Shown piece after piece: positions 42,196 to 51,449 of a DNA stretch of 64,000 nt. The stretch is taken from positions 717,001-781,000 of the forward strand of contig NZ_FOVU01000001.1 of NCBI RefSeq assembly GCF_900115265.1, given 5' to 3'. Position 1 is the first letter of the stretch; the number at the start of each line of letters is the position of its first letter. Below the pieces are notes generated by a model. It was not told the origin of the DNA and did no database searches. It saw nothing but the letters and a program-made list of their open reading frames with translations. A program made the position numbers and the translations under genes. Source of the stretch: Bradyrhizobium sp. Ghvi. Its GTDB lineage: Bacteria; Pseudomonadota; Alphaproteobacteria; Rhizobiales; Xanthobacteraceae.

Positions 42196-43449
42196 TCAGA
42201 TCGCATCCGGGAACTCGCCCATGGCGGCCTCGAGCCGCGCCTTGCGGCGGCGAGCCCAGGATGCCAGCGAGAGCGCAACGAGACCAATGGCGACAGGCGG
42301 GAACACCACCATGTTCACCGCGGACCAGCCGTAATTCGCCAGCAGCTGGCCCGAGGAGAACGAGCCGATCGCCATCATGCCGAACACCAGGAAGTCGTTG
42401 AACGCCTGCACCTTGTTGCGCTCCTGCGGACGGTGCGTCTCCAGCACCAGCGCAGAGGCGCCGATGAAGGAGAAATTCCAGCCGACGCCCAGCACGATCA
42501 GCGTGGCCCAGAAGTGCATCGCGGTGATGCCTGACAGCCCGATGGTGGCGGCGCCGGCTTCCAGCAGCAGGCCGGCGGCCACGATTTTCGGTGCGTTGAA
42601 GCGAGAGATCAAGGCGCCCGTGAAGAAACTCGGCCCGTACATCGCGACGATGTGCCATTGAATGCCGAAATTGGAATCGGACACGCTCAAGCCGCACATC
42701 TTCATGGCTAAGGGCGCCGAGGTCATCACCAGATTCATCATGGGATAGGAGATGACGCCGCACAGCGCCGCGGCGATGAAGCGCGGCTGGGTCACGATGG
42801 TGAGCAGGGGCCGGCCGCCATGCAGATCTGATGGCGCTGGCTTGGGTATGTCGACGCCGGCGACGATGCCCATCGCAATAAGCGCGACCGCGGCCTGCAC
42901 CAGGAAGCTGAAGGCAAACAGATAAGGCGACCAGACGTCCATGGTCCATTGTACGAGCTGCGGACCCAGCACGCCGGCGAACACGCCGCCCGCCATCACC
43001 CAGGACACGGCTTTCGGCCGATAGGCGGCGCTGGCGCCGTCGGCGGCCGCGAAGCGATAGGATTGCGCCACGGAGCCGTAGAGGCCGCCGAGGAAGGTCG
43101 CGAGACAAAACAGCGCGAACGACCCGTGCAGGATCGCGAACGAGCCGGTAAGGCCAGTGAGCGTGCCGCAGCCGGTGCCGATCACGAAAGCCGCGCGGCG
43201 GCCGAAGCGGCGCGAGATCGCGCCGGTCGGCAGCGTGCCGGCGGCGAGACCAACGACATACATCGACAGCGGCACGGTCGCGAGCGACATGTCGGGGGCG
43301 AGCGTGGCGCCGACGATCGAGCCGGTGGCAAAGATCACCGCCGAGTTGGCGCCGGTCAGCGCCTGCGCGGCGGCAAGGCGCACCACATTGGCGCGCACGC
43401 GGGCGTCGTCGGCGATCTCAGCGGCTGAAGTCACGTCTAGCATCGGCAT
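42196..43449 (-). CDS. MFS transporter
   Basis: A 417-residue major facilitator protein. Helices start at VVRLAAAQALTGANSAVIF, and the conserved loop GAISRRFGRRAAFVIGTG follows helix 2. Twelve hydrophobic segments are visible. I start at the ATG of PMLDVTSAAE at 43449, preceded by GGGCGGAA; upstream in-frame sequence is not convincing. It is a single-gene unit divergent from the peptidase gene. Substrate unknown. Confidence 0.83.
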   Translation of the reverse strand: MPMLDVTSAAEIADDARVRANVVRLAAAQALTGANSAVIFATGSIVGATLAPDMSLATVPLSMYVVGLAAGTLPTGAISRRFGRRAAFVIGTGCGTLTGLTGSFAILHGSFALFCLATFLGGLYGSVAQSYRFAAADGASAAYRPKAVSWVMAGGVFAGVLGPQLVQWTMDVWSPYLFAFSFLVQAAVALIAMGIVAGVDIPKPAPSDLHGGRPLLTIVTQPRFIAAALCGVISYPMMNLVMTSAPLAMKMCGLSVSDSNFGIQWHIVAMYGPSFFTGALISRFNAPKIVAAGLLLEAGAATIGLSGITAMHFWATLIVLGVGWNFSFIGASALVLETHRPQERNKVQAFNDFLVFGMMAIGSFSSGQLLANYGWSAVNMVVFPPVAIGLVALSLASWARRRKARLEAAMGEFPDAI

Positions 43450-43629
43450 TTCCGCCCAAAAGGCTTGATGATTCCCGGCACTATGGAGGGGCGCGCGAGG
43501 GCCGGCAACCGGTGCAAACGGGCGCAGGCCATGCCTCTGACGCAATCGGGCCGATCATAGCGCGCCCCGCTCTTGACGGCTTGCGCTCGATCAAATCCTA
43601 TCCGCCGCGAACTTTAAGGAGTTTCGTTC

Positions 43630-45705
43630 ATGTCCGTCAGTGACAGGCCTACGCTTAGCGCTCCCGACGACGATCCATGGCTCTGTCTGGAAGAGGTCGA
43701 AGGCGCTCGCGCGCTTGAATTCGTTGAGCGGCAGAACAGCCTGACCCTGAAGAGATTCGGCGGCGCAGCGTTTGAGCGCGACCGCGATTTGCTAGCGGCG
43801 ATCTTCGATCGGCCGGACAATATTCCCTATGTCAGCCGCAGCGATGGTCTCCTCTACAATCTCTGGAAGGACGTGAAAAACCCCCGCGGCCTGTGGCGGC
43901 GAACTTCGATGGCGGAATTTCGCAAAGCGGAGCCGTCTTGGGAAACGCTGCTCGATATCGACAAGCTCGCGGCGGAAGAAGGCGAGGACTGGCTTCTCAA
44001 TTGGTCGAGCTCGTTTCCGGGCGACGCGCCGCAGACGATCCTGAGCCTGTCGCGCGGAGGCAGCGACGCCGTCACCTTGCGCGAGTTCGATCTCAATACC
44101 AAGAACTTCGTTGCCGATGGCTTTACGCTGCCGGAGGCCAAGGGCGGCGTCGATTGGGTCGATCCCGACACGGTATTGTTGTCGAGCGCCTATGGCGGTG
44201 AGGGCATGGCGACGACCTCCGGCTATGCGCGAACGGTGCGATTGTGGCGACGCGGCGAGCCTGTCGAGAACGCGCGTGTGGTGTTCGAGACCACGCCCGA
44301 TCGCATGAGCGCCACTTGCGACGTCGACCGCACCGCCGAGACGCCGCGGGTCTGGTTCATCGACCGGCTCGACTTCTTCAATTTCGACCTCTGGCTCGGC
44401 ACCGAGACTGGCGCGACCATCAAGCTCGACCTTCCCTCCGATATCTGGCTGCAGGCTCACCGTGACTGGTTCGCCATCAAGCTGCGCTCGGCCTGGAGCG
44501 TTGGCGGCGTCACCTATGCCGCAGACAGCGTGCTCGGCATCTCGCTCTCGAGATTTCTCGCCGGCGATCGCAACTTCGCGATCCTGTTCGAGCCGGGCGC
44601 GCGCCGTGCACTGCAGGGATTTTTCTGGGCTGATGGCAAGCTGCTGCTGTCCATTCTCGACGAATTGCGGCCGGTGTTCGAGATCTGCACGCCCTCGACC
44701 TCAGGCTGGAGCCGCGAGGTATTGCGCGGCCTTCCCGGGATCGGCGTCGTCGATGTCTGGCGCTTTGATGGCCACGAATCCGAGAGCAATGGCGACCTGC
44801 TCGCCAATGTGCAGGATCCGCTCACCCCGCCCTCGCTGATGCTGATCGAGCGCGGCGTCGAAAGCCCTGTTGTCCTGAAGCAGGCTCCGAAGATTTTCAA
44901 CACGGACGGCCTCGTGGTGACCCAGCACGAGGCCATCTCGATCGACGGCGAGCGCATTCCCTATGTGCAGACTGGTCCTGCCGGCGAGACCGGCGATGCG
45001 CCTGTTTATATGAGCGCCTATGGCGGCTTCGGGCTCGCCGTGAAGCCGTACTACGATTCCTCGCTTGGCAAGCTCTGGCTGGAGCGTGGTGGCACCATTG
45101 TGCAGGCGAATTTGCGCGGCGGCGGCGAGTTCGGCACGCGCTGGCACGATGCCGGCCGTTTCGCCGGCAAGAAGCTGTCACATGACGATTTCGCGGCTGT
45201 GGCCGCCGATCTCGTCCGTCGCGGGGTGACCAGGCCGAAACGGATCGCCGCGCAGGGCGGATCGAACGGCGGCATCCTCATCACCAACATGCTGGTGCGC
45301 TACCCCGAGCGCTTCGGCGCGCTGTTCTGCACGATTCCCTTGATCGACATGCGCCGCTACACCAAGCTGCTCGCGGGCGCGAGCTGGATCGCGGAGTATG
45401 GCGATCCCGACAAGCCGGAGGAATGGGAGTGGCTGAAGACCTACTCGGCCTATCACAACGCAAAGCCCGGCCAGGCCTATCCGCCGATCCTGATCGCCAC
45501 GACGCGGCGCGACGATCGCGTTCATCCCGGCCATGCGCGCAAGATGGCGGCCAAGCTCCAGGCGATGGGCTATGAAGCCTGGTTCTACGAACCCGCCGCC
45601 GGCGGCCACGGCTACGGCAAGGACAACAAGGAGCGCGCCGGCTTCCAGGTGCTGGGCTTTCAGTTCTTGAAGGAGAAGATCAGGTGGCGGGACGGCGAGG
45701 CCTGA
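43630..45705 (+). CDS. Prolyl oligopeptidase-family serine peptidase (S9A)
   Basis: A 691-residue peptidase with an N-terminal beta-propeller (about 70-440) and a C-terminal alpha/beta hydrolase domain. The catalytic set is Ser545 in QGGSNGG, an Asp in RDDRVHP at 628-629, and His660 in GGHGYG. Family enzymes cleave short peptides, usually after proline. No signal peptide is seen, so it is cytoplasmic. ATG follows TTAAGGAG. No operon partner. Confidence 0.92.
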   Translation: MSVSDRPTLSAPDDDPWLCLEEVEGARALEFVERQNSLTLKRFGGAAFERDRDLLAAIFDRPDNIPYVSRSDGLLYNLWKDVKNPRGLWRRTSMAEFRKAEPSWETLLDIDKLAAEEGEDWLLNWSSSFPGDAPQTILSLSRGGSDAVTLREFDLNTKNFVADGFTLPEAKGGVDWVDPDTVLLSSAYGGEGMATTSGYARTVRLWRRGEPVENARVVFETTPDRMSATCDVDRTAETPRVWFIDRLDFFNFDLWLGTETGATIKLDLPSDIWLQAHRDWFAIKLRSAWSVGGVTYAADSVLGISLSRFLAGDRNFAILFEPGARRALQGFFWADGKLLLSILDELRPVFEICTPSTSGWSREVLRGLPGIGVVDVWRFDGHESESNGDLLANVQDPLTPPSLMLIERGVESPVVLKQAPKIFNTDGLVVTQHEAISIDGERIPYVQTGPAGETGDAPVYMSAYGGFGLAVKPYYDSSLGKLWLERGGTIVQANLRGGGEFGTRWHDAGRFAGKKLSHDDFAAVAADLVRRGVTRPKRIAAQGGSNGGILITNMLVRYPERFGALFCTIPLIDMRRYTKLLAGASWIAEYGDPDKPEEWEWLKTYSAYHNAKPGQAYPPILIATTRRDDRVHPGHARKMAAKLQAMGYEAWFYEPAAGGHGYGKDNKERAGFQVLGFQFLKEKIRWRDGEA

Positions 45706-45717
45706 CGGCCTCGCGTC

Positions 45718-46392
45718 TCACCCGCGCGCAAACACCAGCGTCAGATTGTTCGCGGGCATGTCGATCGTATCGATGAGACGAAGCCCCACGCCGCGTGCGA
45801 GCGTCTCGACGTCGCCCAGGTCGCGCACGCCCCATTCGGGGTTGCCTTCACGCAGCGAGGTGTCGAACACGGCGTTGCTGAGCGCGGTGTGCTTGCCATC
45901 GCGCTTGAACGGGCCGTAGAGGAACAATTCGCCGTCGGACCGCAAATAGCGGCCGGCGCCGGCAAACAGGCCCTCCGCCACCGCCCAGGGCGCAATATGA
46001 ATGACATTGGCGCAGAACACGGCCGCGAGATCCTTCGGGCCCTGCCCGCTTCGCATCTCCGGGCACCAGTCCGGATCGGACAGATCGATCCGCAACGGGC
46101 TGCGGATGTTGGTCAGGCCCGAATGCACGCGCCACGCCTCGATGCTCTTCACGTGACGCTGGTTGAGGTCGCTCGGCCACCAGACCAGATCGGGCGTATG
46201 GCGGGCGAAATGAACCACGTGCTGGCCGGTTCCACTGCCGACCTCGACCACGTCGCCCGACCGCCCAATGAGGTGCCTCGCGAGCGCACCCCAAAGCGGC
46301 TCGTGATTGCGATGGAAGGCCGGCGCATCGAGGCGGCCGTCAGACTCGACCCTCCCGCCGTCCCTGCCAAATTCAACGACATATTCAGCCAA
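45718..46392 (-). CDS. DUF938 SAM-dependent methyltransferase-like protein
   Basis: About 224 residues of the DUF938 family. The SAM-binding loop is VVEVGSGTGQHVVHFA, preceded by the family phrase APAFHRNHEPLW and followed by WWPSDLN and FCANVIHIAPW. The start is uncertain: I use a TTG at 46392 after GGGGACA, but the frame is open further upstream. The reaction is unknown. It is divergent from soxX and may be unrelated to it. Confidence 0.78.
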   Translation of the reverse strand: MAEYVVEFGRDGGRVESDGRLDAPAFHRNHEPLWGALARHLIGRSGDVVEVGSGTGQHVVHFARHTPDLVWWPSDLNQRHVKSIEAWRVHSGLTNIRSPLRIDLSDPDWCPEMRSGQGPKDLAAVFCANVIHIAPWAVAEGLFAGAGRYLRSDGELFLYGPFKRDGKHTALSNAVFDTSLREGNPEWGVRDLGDVETLARGVGLRLIDTIDMPANNLTLVFARG

Positions 46393-46628
46393 TTGATGTC
46401 CCCGGAAAATGAGAAAGCAGACGAAAATGCAGTAAGGACGAAACGCCCCGAACGCTTGCCGGTTACGGCCGGCTTGATGAACGATCGATCTCTTCAGTTG
46501 CAATGCGGGAAGATATTAACGCCATTTTGCGCCCTGCATAGTCATGATTGTCAGGGCATGTCCTTTGTGCTTTGAGCACCTATATTCCTGCAAACGCGAC
46601 CCTCGAAATTACGCCTCGGAACGACGCC

Positions 46629-46985
46629 TTGACCGCCTTTCTTCGCAAGCCCGCCCTGCTCCTCGCGCTGGTCGTCCTCGCCGGCTCCGCTGCGCGCCCG
46701 GCATGGGCGCAATCGACCGCCGCCGAGGGTCAAAAGCTCGCCTTCGACCGTGGCAAGGGCAACTGCCTGACCTGCCACGTCATCAAGGGCGGCGATCTGC
46801 CCGGCACGATCGGGCCGGAACTGAAGGACCTCAAGGCCAAATATCCTGACCGTAACGAGCTGGCCGCGATCCTGTTCGACGAGACCAAACGCAACCCGCA
46901 GACCATGATGCCGCCGTTCGGCCGCAACCGCATTCTGACCGAACAGGAGATCAATGTGATCGTTGATTTCCTGCAGACGCTGTAA
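46629..46985 (+). CDS. soxX: SoxX, c-type cytochrome subunit of the SoxXA complex
   Basis: A 118-residue monoheme cytochrome c. The signal peptide ends PAWAQ, the heme site is Cys46-Cys49-His50 (GNCLTCH) and the distal methionine lies in QTMMPPFG (93-94). SoxX with SoxA joins thiosulfate to the SoxY carrier arm by oxidation. I place the start at the TTG at 46629, which gives a normal signal peptide; upstream in-frame starts would add an unlikely extension. It opens the soxXYZA cluster. Confidence 0.92.
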   Translation: MTAFLRKPALLLALVVLAGSAARPAWAQSTAAEGQKLAFDRGKGNCLTCHVIKGGDLPGTIGPELKDLKAKYPDRNELAAILFDETKRNPQTMMPPFGRNRILTEQEINVIVDFLQTL

Positions 46986-47007
46986 TTGCGGGCCAAGGAG
47001 ACTCGAG

Positions 47008-47493
47008 ATGACGACGCACATCGGCCCTCATCCGACCCGGCGCCTGATCCTTCAGGGCGCTGTCACGGTCGCGCTGATCGGCCTCGGCAATCTGCCGTAC
47101 GCGCCCGCGCGCGCCGCGGCCAACGACAAATATCCGGAAGAGGCGTTCAAGCAGAAGAGCGAGGCCGACGCGATCAAGGCACTCTACGGCAAGACCGCCG
47201 AGCCCTCCGACAAGGTCAAGCTCGATGCGCCCGAGATCGCCGAGAACGGCGCGGTCGTGCCGATCTCGGTGACGACGACACTGGACAAGGTCACCTCGAT
47301 CTCGTTCTTCGTCGCCGAGAACCCGAACGCGCTCGCGGCATCCTACAAGATTCCCGACGGCACCATGCCTGTCGTCGCCAACCGCCTGAAGATGGCCAAG
47401 ACCACCAATGTGGTCGCGATCGTGGAAGCCGACGGCAAGCTGTTCAGCGCGGCCAAGGAAGTCAAGGTCACCGTCGGCGGCTGCGGCGGCTGA
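47008..47493 (+). CDS. soxY: SoxY, thiosulfate-carrier subunit
   Basis: A 161-residue periplasmic protein. A twin-arginine signal (TRRLILQGAVTVALIGLG) exports it, probably with SoxZ. The C-terminus is the invariant swinging arm GGCGG, whose cysteine carries the sulfur substrate between Sox enzymes. The ATG lies 22 bases after soxX behind AAGGAG. Length is normal for SoxY. Confidence 0.95.
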   Translation: MTTHIGPHPTRRLILQGAVTVALIGLGNLPYAPARAAANDKYPEEAFKQKSEADAIKALYGKTAEPSDKVKLDAPEIAENGAVVPISVTTTLDKVTSISFFVAENPNALAASYKIPDGTMPVVANRLKMAKTTNVVAIVEADGKLFSAAKEVKVTVGGCGG

Positions 47494-47513
47494 GGCGCGA
47501 AAGGAGATCGAAC

Positions 47514-47825
47514 ATGGCATCCAGCATTCGCGTCCGCGCCACCACCAACGGCGACATCACCGAGGTGCAGGCGCTGATCCAGCACCCCATGGATTCCGGC
47601 TTCGTCAAGGACGCCAAGGGCGAGCTGATCCCGCCGCATTTCATCCAGGAGCTGAAGTTCGCCTGTAACGGCAAGGAGGTGTTCGTCGCCGATTGGGGAC
47701 CGGCCGTCTCCAAGGACCCCTATATCAAGTTCAGCTTCAAGGGCGCCAAGAAGGGCGACGACCTCACGATCTCCTGGACCGACAACAAGGGTGGATCCGA
47801 CCAGACCACCGCGAAGATCGCGTGA
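47514..47825 (+). CDS. soxZ: SoxZ, SoxY partner
   Basis: A 103-residue all-beta protein without its own signal, matching SoxZ: IQHPMDSGF, FIQELKFACNGKEVF and the immunoglobulin-like end FKGAKKGDDLTISWTDN. It is expected to be exported bound to SoxY through the SoxY Tat signal. ATG follows AAGGAGATCGAAC. Its stop overlaps the soxA start by one base. Confidence 0.95.
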   Translation: MASSIRVRATTNGDITEVQALIQHPMDSGFVKDAKGELIPPHFIQELKFACNGKEVFVADWGPAVSKDPYIKFSFKGAKKGDDLTISWTDNKGGSDQTTAKIA

Positions 47826-48688
47826 TGAAGGCCGGCTCCTCCCTCCTGCTTGGCTCGCTGAGCGCCGCGCTCATCGCGTTCGCGCTCACCTCGCCGCGCG
47901 TGGTCGCGGCCGACAAGGTCGATCCCGCCGCCGACGCCAAGGCGTTCCAGAACTTCTTCTTCCAGAAGTTTCCTGACGTGAAGCACGAGGATTTCGTCAA
48001 CGGTCCCTATTCCATGAACGAGGACATGAAGCGGCAGTGGCAGGAGAAGGAAGAATTCCCGCCCTATGAGTTCGCGCTCGATGCCGGCAAAGAAATGTTC
48101 TCGACGCCATTCAAGAACGGCAAGACCTATGCGGACTGCTTCCCGAACGGCGGCGTCGGCATTCGCCAGAACTATCCCTATTTCGACACCAAGGAGGGCA
48201 AGGTCGTCACGCTGGAGCTCGCCCTCAACCGTTGCCGCGAGGCCAATGGGGAGGCGCCCTATTCCTACGTCAAGGACGAGATGGCCTCGCTCACGGCCTA
48301 CATGGCCTACACCTCGCGCGGCAAGCCGATGGACATCAAGATCCCCGATGATCCGCGTGCGCTGGAGGCCTTCGAGAACGGCAAGCGCTATTTCTACACG
48401 CGCCGCGGCCAGCTGAACTTTTCCTGCGCCAGCTGCCATGTGCAGAGCCCGGGTCAGCGCATCCGCGCCGAGATCCTGGCGCCGGCGCTCGGCATCCTCA
48501 ACGCGATGCCGATTTACCGCTCCGAATGGAGCGGCATGGGCACCACCACCCGCCGTCTCATGACCTGCAACAGCCAGACCCGTGCGGTTCCGCTGGAGCC
48601 GCAGGCGGACGAATATCGCGACGTCGAATATTTCCTGTCCTACGTCGCCAATGGCCTGCCGATATCGGGTCCGGGAGCGCGGCCATGA
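47825..48688 (+). CDS. soxA: SoxA, monoheme form
   Basis: A 287-residue periplasmic cytochrome with a signal peptide ending VVAA. Only one heme motif is present, Cys201-Cys204-His205 (SCASCH); where diheme SoxA has the first heme there are just Cys105 and Cys137, likely a disulfide. Cys248 in RLMTCNSQ is the expected heme ligand/catalytic cysteine that forms a persulfide. SoxXA couples thiosulfate to SoxYZ. The ATG overlaps the soxZ stop, and the last four bases overlap the next gene. Confidence 0.94.
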   Translation: MKAGSSLLLGSLSAALIAFALTSPRVVAADKVDPAADAKAFQNFFFQKFPDVKHEDFVNGPYSMNEDMKRQWQEKEEFPPYEFALDAGKEMFSTPFKNGKTYADCFPNGGVGIRQNYPYFDTKEGKVVTLELALNRCREANGEAPYSYVKDEMASLTAYMAYTSRGKPMDIKIPDDPRALEAFENGKRYFYTRRGQLNFSCASCHVQSPGQRIRAEILAPALGILNAMPIYRSEWSGMGTTTRRLMTCNSQTRAVPLEPQADEYRDVEYFLSYVANGLPISGPGARP

Positions 48689-48990
48689 AGCGGTCATTTC
48701 CCCTCGTCATGCTGCTCGCATTGAGCTTCGCGCCAGCGGCACGCGCGGCAAATGAAGCAGACTACAAGGCGGCCTATGCTGCCGCGGAGACTGCATCCAA
48801 GGAGGCAGCCGGCATGCGCAACCAGTGGACCACGACCGTCTCGACGCTGGCGGCCGCCAAGAAGGCGGGCGACGGCGGCGATTTCGACCGCGCCGTGGCT
48901 GCTGCCAAGGAGGCCGAAGCGCTGGCGAAGGCGTCGATCGTCCAGGCAACGTCTGAAAAAGACGCCTGGAAGGCGATGGAAATCCGCTAG
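48685..48990 (+). CDS. soxK: SoxK-like (SoxXA-binding protein) small periplasmic protein
   Basis: A 101-residue protein with a signal peptide ending ARAA and a mature part of two Ala/Lys-rich helices: YKAAYAAAETASKEA, then a Trp-containing NQWTTTVSTL, and DFDRAVAAAKEAEALAKASI. This pattern (W-x-T ... GDF/Y-x-x-A-x-x-x-A-x-x-AE) resembles SoxK/SAXB, which binds and stimulates SoxXA in Chlorobium. It starts inside the soxA stop (ATGA overlap), as expected for a partner of SoxXA. The assignment is from pattern and position. Confidence 0.68.
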   Translation: MKRSFPLVMLLALSFAPAARAANEADYKAAYAAAETASKEAAGMRNQWTTTVSTLAAAKKAGDGGDFDRAVAAAKEAEALAKASIVQATSEKDAWKAMEIR

Positions 48991-49035
48991 ACTAGACCCA
49001 GTGGAACTGCCGAGAACCGGCGCGGAGAATGTGTG

Positions 49036-50781
49036 ATGGCGATCCGCCGCCGCGACTTCCTGAAGGGCTCAGCCGTTGCTGCCGTATCGCTCGGCCTGCC
49101 GCGGCTTGCGCGCAGTGCTGAAGCCGCGAGCATCTACGATATCGAGCGCTTCGGCAACGCGCGGATCCTGCACCTCACCGACACGCACGCGCAGCTCAAC
49201 CCGGTTTATTTCCGCGAGCCCGGCGTCAATATCGGCATTGGCGAGATGGCGGGGCGGCCGCCGCATCTGGTCGCTCGCGCCTTCCTTGAGCGCTTCGGCA
49301 TCCGGCCTGACAGCGCGGATGCCTATGCTTTCACCTGTGTCGAGTTCGAAAAGTCCGCCGCTCGTTTCGGCAGGCTCGGCGGCTTCGCCCATCTGAAGAC
49401 GCTGATCGATCGACTGCGCAACGATGTTGGCGAGAAGCGGGCCGTGCTGGTCGACGGCGGCGATCTCTGGCAGGGCACCGGGCTCGCCAACGTCATGCAA
49501 GGCCGCGACATGGTGGAGGTCGCCAATCTGCTCGGCATCGAGGCGATGACCGGACATTGGGAATTCACCTATGGCGAAGAGGTGCTGCGTGAAAATCTCG
49601 CGCACTTCAAAGGCGAGTTCCTGGCGCAGAACGTCTTCCTGACCGAGGAGGCCGCGTTCAACGACGCCCCCGCCTTCGACAAGGCGACGGGGCGCGTATT
49701 CAAGCCGTCGATCATCAAGGAGCTCGGCGGCCATCGCGTCGCGATCATCGGCCAGGCCTTTCCCTATGTGCCGATCGCCCATCCCAAGCGGTTCACGCCG
49801 AACTGGAGCTTTGGCATCCGCGAGGAAGAGCTGCAAAAGCATGTCGACGCGTTGCGCGGCAATGACAAGGTCGATGCGGTGATCCTGCTGTCGCACAACG
49901 GCATGGACGTCGACCTCAAGCTTGCAAGCCGCGTCACCGGTATCAACGTCATTCTCGGCGGCCATACCCATGACGCCGTACCTCAGCCGATCCTGGTGAA
50001 GAACGCAGGCGGCACGACGCTCGTCACCAACGCCGGCTCCAACGGAAAATTCCTGGGCGTGCTCGATCTCGCGCTCGACAAGGGCAAGGTCGGCGATATC
50101 AGATATCATCTGCTGCCGGTTTATTCGGAGCTGCTGAAGCCCGATCCTGCGATGGCCGATCTGATCGGAAAGCTGCGCGCACAGCATGTGACCGACTGGT
50201 CGGAGAAGATCGCCACGCCCGATCGCCTGCTCTATCGCCGCGACAATTTCGCCGGCCCCGTCGATGAGCTGATCTGCGCTGCGCTGCGCACCGAACTCAA
50301 CGCCGAGATCGCGTTGTCGCCCGGCTTCCGCTGGGGCCTCACCGCTCTGTCCGGCCAACCGCTGACCATGGAGGACGTGCTCGCGGAGACCGCGATCAGC
50401 TATCCCGAGACCTATGTGCAGGAGATGACCGGCGCGCAGATCAAGGACGTGCTGGAGGACGTCTGCGACAACCTCTTCAACACCGATCCCTATTACCAGC
50501 AAGGCGGCGACATGGTGCGCGCCGGCGGCCTTAGCTACGCCTGCAGTCCCAGCAACGCGATCGGCAACCGCATCTCCGAACTGAAGCTCGCCAATGGCAA
50601 GTCGCTGAGTGCCAACAGGCACTACAAGGTCGCGGGCTGGGCCTCGGTCAATGCTCAGCAGGGCGCGCCGGTGTGGGACGTGCTGGGCAAATATCTGCGC
50701 TCGGGGCGAATGATGCCCGAGCGGCTCGGCACCGGCGTCACGCTGAAAGGCGTCGACGGTAATCCGGGCATTGCAGGGTAG
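49036..50781 (+). CDS. soxB: SoxB, dimanganese sulfate thiohydrolase
   Basis: A 581-residue periplasmic enzyme with a Tat signal (RRRDFLKGSAV). It shows the 5'-nucleotidase-like metallophosphoesterase motifs: LHLTDTHAQL, VDGGDLWQGTG, GHWEFTYG, LSHNGMDVD and GGHTHDAVP, which hold the two Mn ions. SoxB hydrolyses sulfate from the SoxY-bound substrate. I use the ATG at 49036; a GTG one codon before it is also possible. It follows the SoxK-like gene by 45 bases. Confidence 0.95.
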   Translation: MAIRRRDFLKGSAVAAVSLGLPRLARSAEAASIYDIERFGNARILHLTDTHAQLNPVYFREPGVNIGIGEMAGRPPHLVARAFLERFGIRPDSADAYAFTCVEFEKSAARFGRLGGFAHLKTLIDRLRNDVGEKRAVLVDGGDLWQGTGLANVMQGRDMVEVANLLGIEAMTGHWEFTYGEEVLRENLAHFKGEFLAQNVFLTEEAAFNDAPAFDKATGRVFKPSIIKELGGHRVAIIGQAFPYVPIAHPKRFTPNWSFGIREEELQKHVDALRGNDKVDAVILLSHNGMDVDLKLASRVTGINVILGGHTHDAVPQPILVKNAGGTTLVTNAGSNGKFLGVLDLALDKGKVGDIRYHLLPVYSELLKPDPAMADLIGKLRAQHVTDWSEKIATPDRLLYRRDNFAGPVDELICAALRTELNAEIALSPGFRWGLTALSGQPLTMEDVLAETAISYPETYVQEMTGAQIKDVLEDVCDNLFNTDPYYQQGGDMVRAGGLSYACSPSNAIGNRISELKLANGKSLSANRHYKVAGWASVNAQQGAPVWDVLGKYLRSGRMMPERLGTGVTLKGVDGNPGIAG

Positions 50782-50784
50782 CAA

Positions 50785-51243
50785 ATGATGCGATCGCAAA
50801 TCTTTGGCGCGATGCTGGGGGCGCTGCTTGCATGGGCTGCGATGCCGCTCGCCCTTGCGCAGCCGGTTCCGCTCCAGGACAAGCCGTTCGCCGAGCACAA
50901 GATCGTGCTTCAGCTCTCCGATGGCGATGCGAAGAAGCAGGCGCTGGTGCTGAGCGTCGCCAACAATCTGCTGAAGGCCTACGACCCCGACAAGATCGTC
51001 GTCGAGGTCGTTACCTTCGGTCCCGGCATCGATCTCCTGTTGTCGGGCAGCGAGCGCCGCAAGCAGGTCGAAAGCCTGATCGCGCAGGGCGTGCGCTTCG
51101 ACATCTGCCTCAATACGGTGGATACGATCGAGCGGGAGACGGGCAAGCGGCCCGAGTTAATCCCCGGCGCAACGCCGGTGCAGGTGGGTGTGGGGCAGAT
51201 CCTGTTCCTGGCGGAGAATGGCTACACGGTGGTGCGGCCGTAG
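50785..51243 (+). CDS. Periplasmic DsrE-family protein
   Basis: A 152-residue protein with a signal peptide (LLAWAAMPLALAQ) and a DsrE/DsrF-like fold: FAEHKIVLQLSDGDAKKQALVLSVANNLLKAY, then VEVVTFGPGIDLLLSGS. One cysteine sits in VRFDICLNT, near the site where sulfur-carrier cysteines occur in the family. It begins 3 bases after soxB, so it belongs to the sox operon. A role in carrying or releasing sulfane sulfur in the periplasm is inferred. Confidence 0.85.
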   Translation: MMRSQIFGAMLGALLAWAAMPLALAQPVPLQDKPFAEHKIVLQLSDGDAKKQALVLSVANNLLKAYDPDKIVVEVVTFGPGIDLLLSGSERRKQVESLIAQGVRFDICLNTVDTIERETGKRPELIPGATPVQVGVGQILFLAENGYTVVRP

Positions 51244-51257
51244 GGAGCCGTCGCCGT

Positions 51258-51337
51258 CATTCCGGGGCGAGGCGAAGCATCGAACCCGAAATCTCGAGAC
51301 TCCGGGTTCGGCTCTGCGAGCCGCTCCGGAATGACGG
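51258..51337. repeat. Dispersed repeat, CATTCCGGGGCG family, copy 3
   Basis: GTCATTCCGGGGCGAGGCG at the left and GCTCCGGAATGACGGC at the right enclose an inner CTCGAGACTCCGGGTTCGG segment. It follows the DsrE gene and may end the sox message. Confidence 0.75.
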
Positions 51338-51449
51338 CGGAGGGCGCAACAAAAATCTTTCAAATTCTCTCATTTTAACAGCACATTACTTCTCTTTCCG
51401 CCCTCCGGCGTAGTAGAATTCTCGAAATCACGCCACGCCGGGTCCTGCC

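Noticed and set aside
49069..50898. A 609-codon minus-strand frame over soxB
   Set aside because: SoxB is certain on the plus strand.
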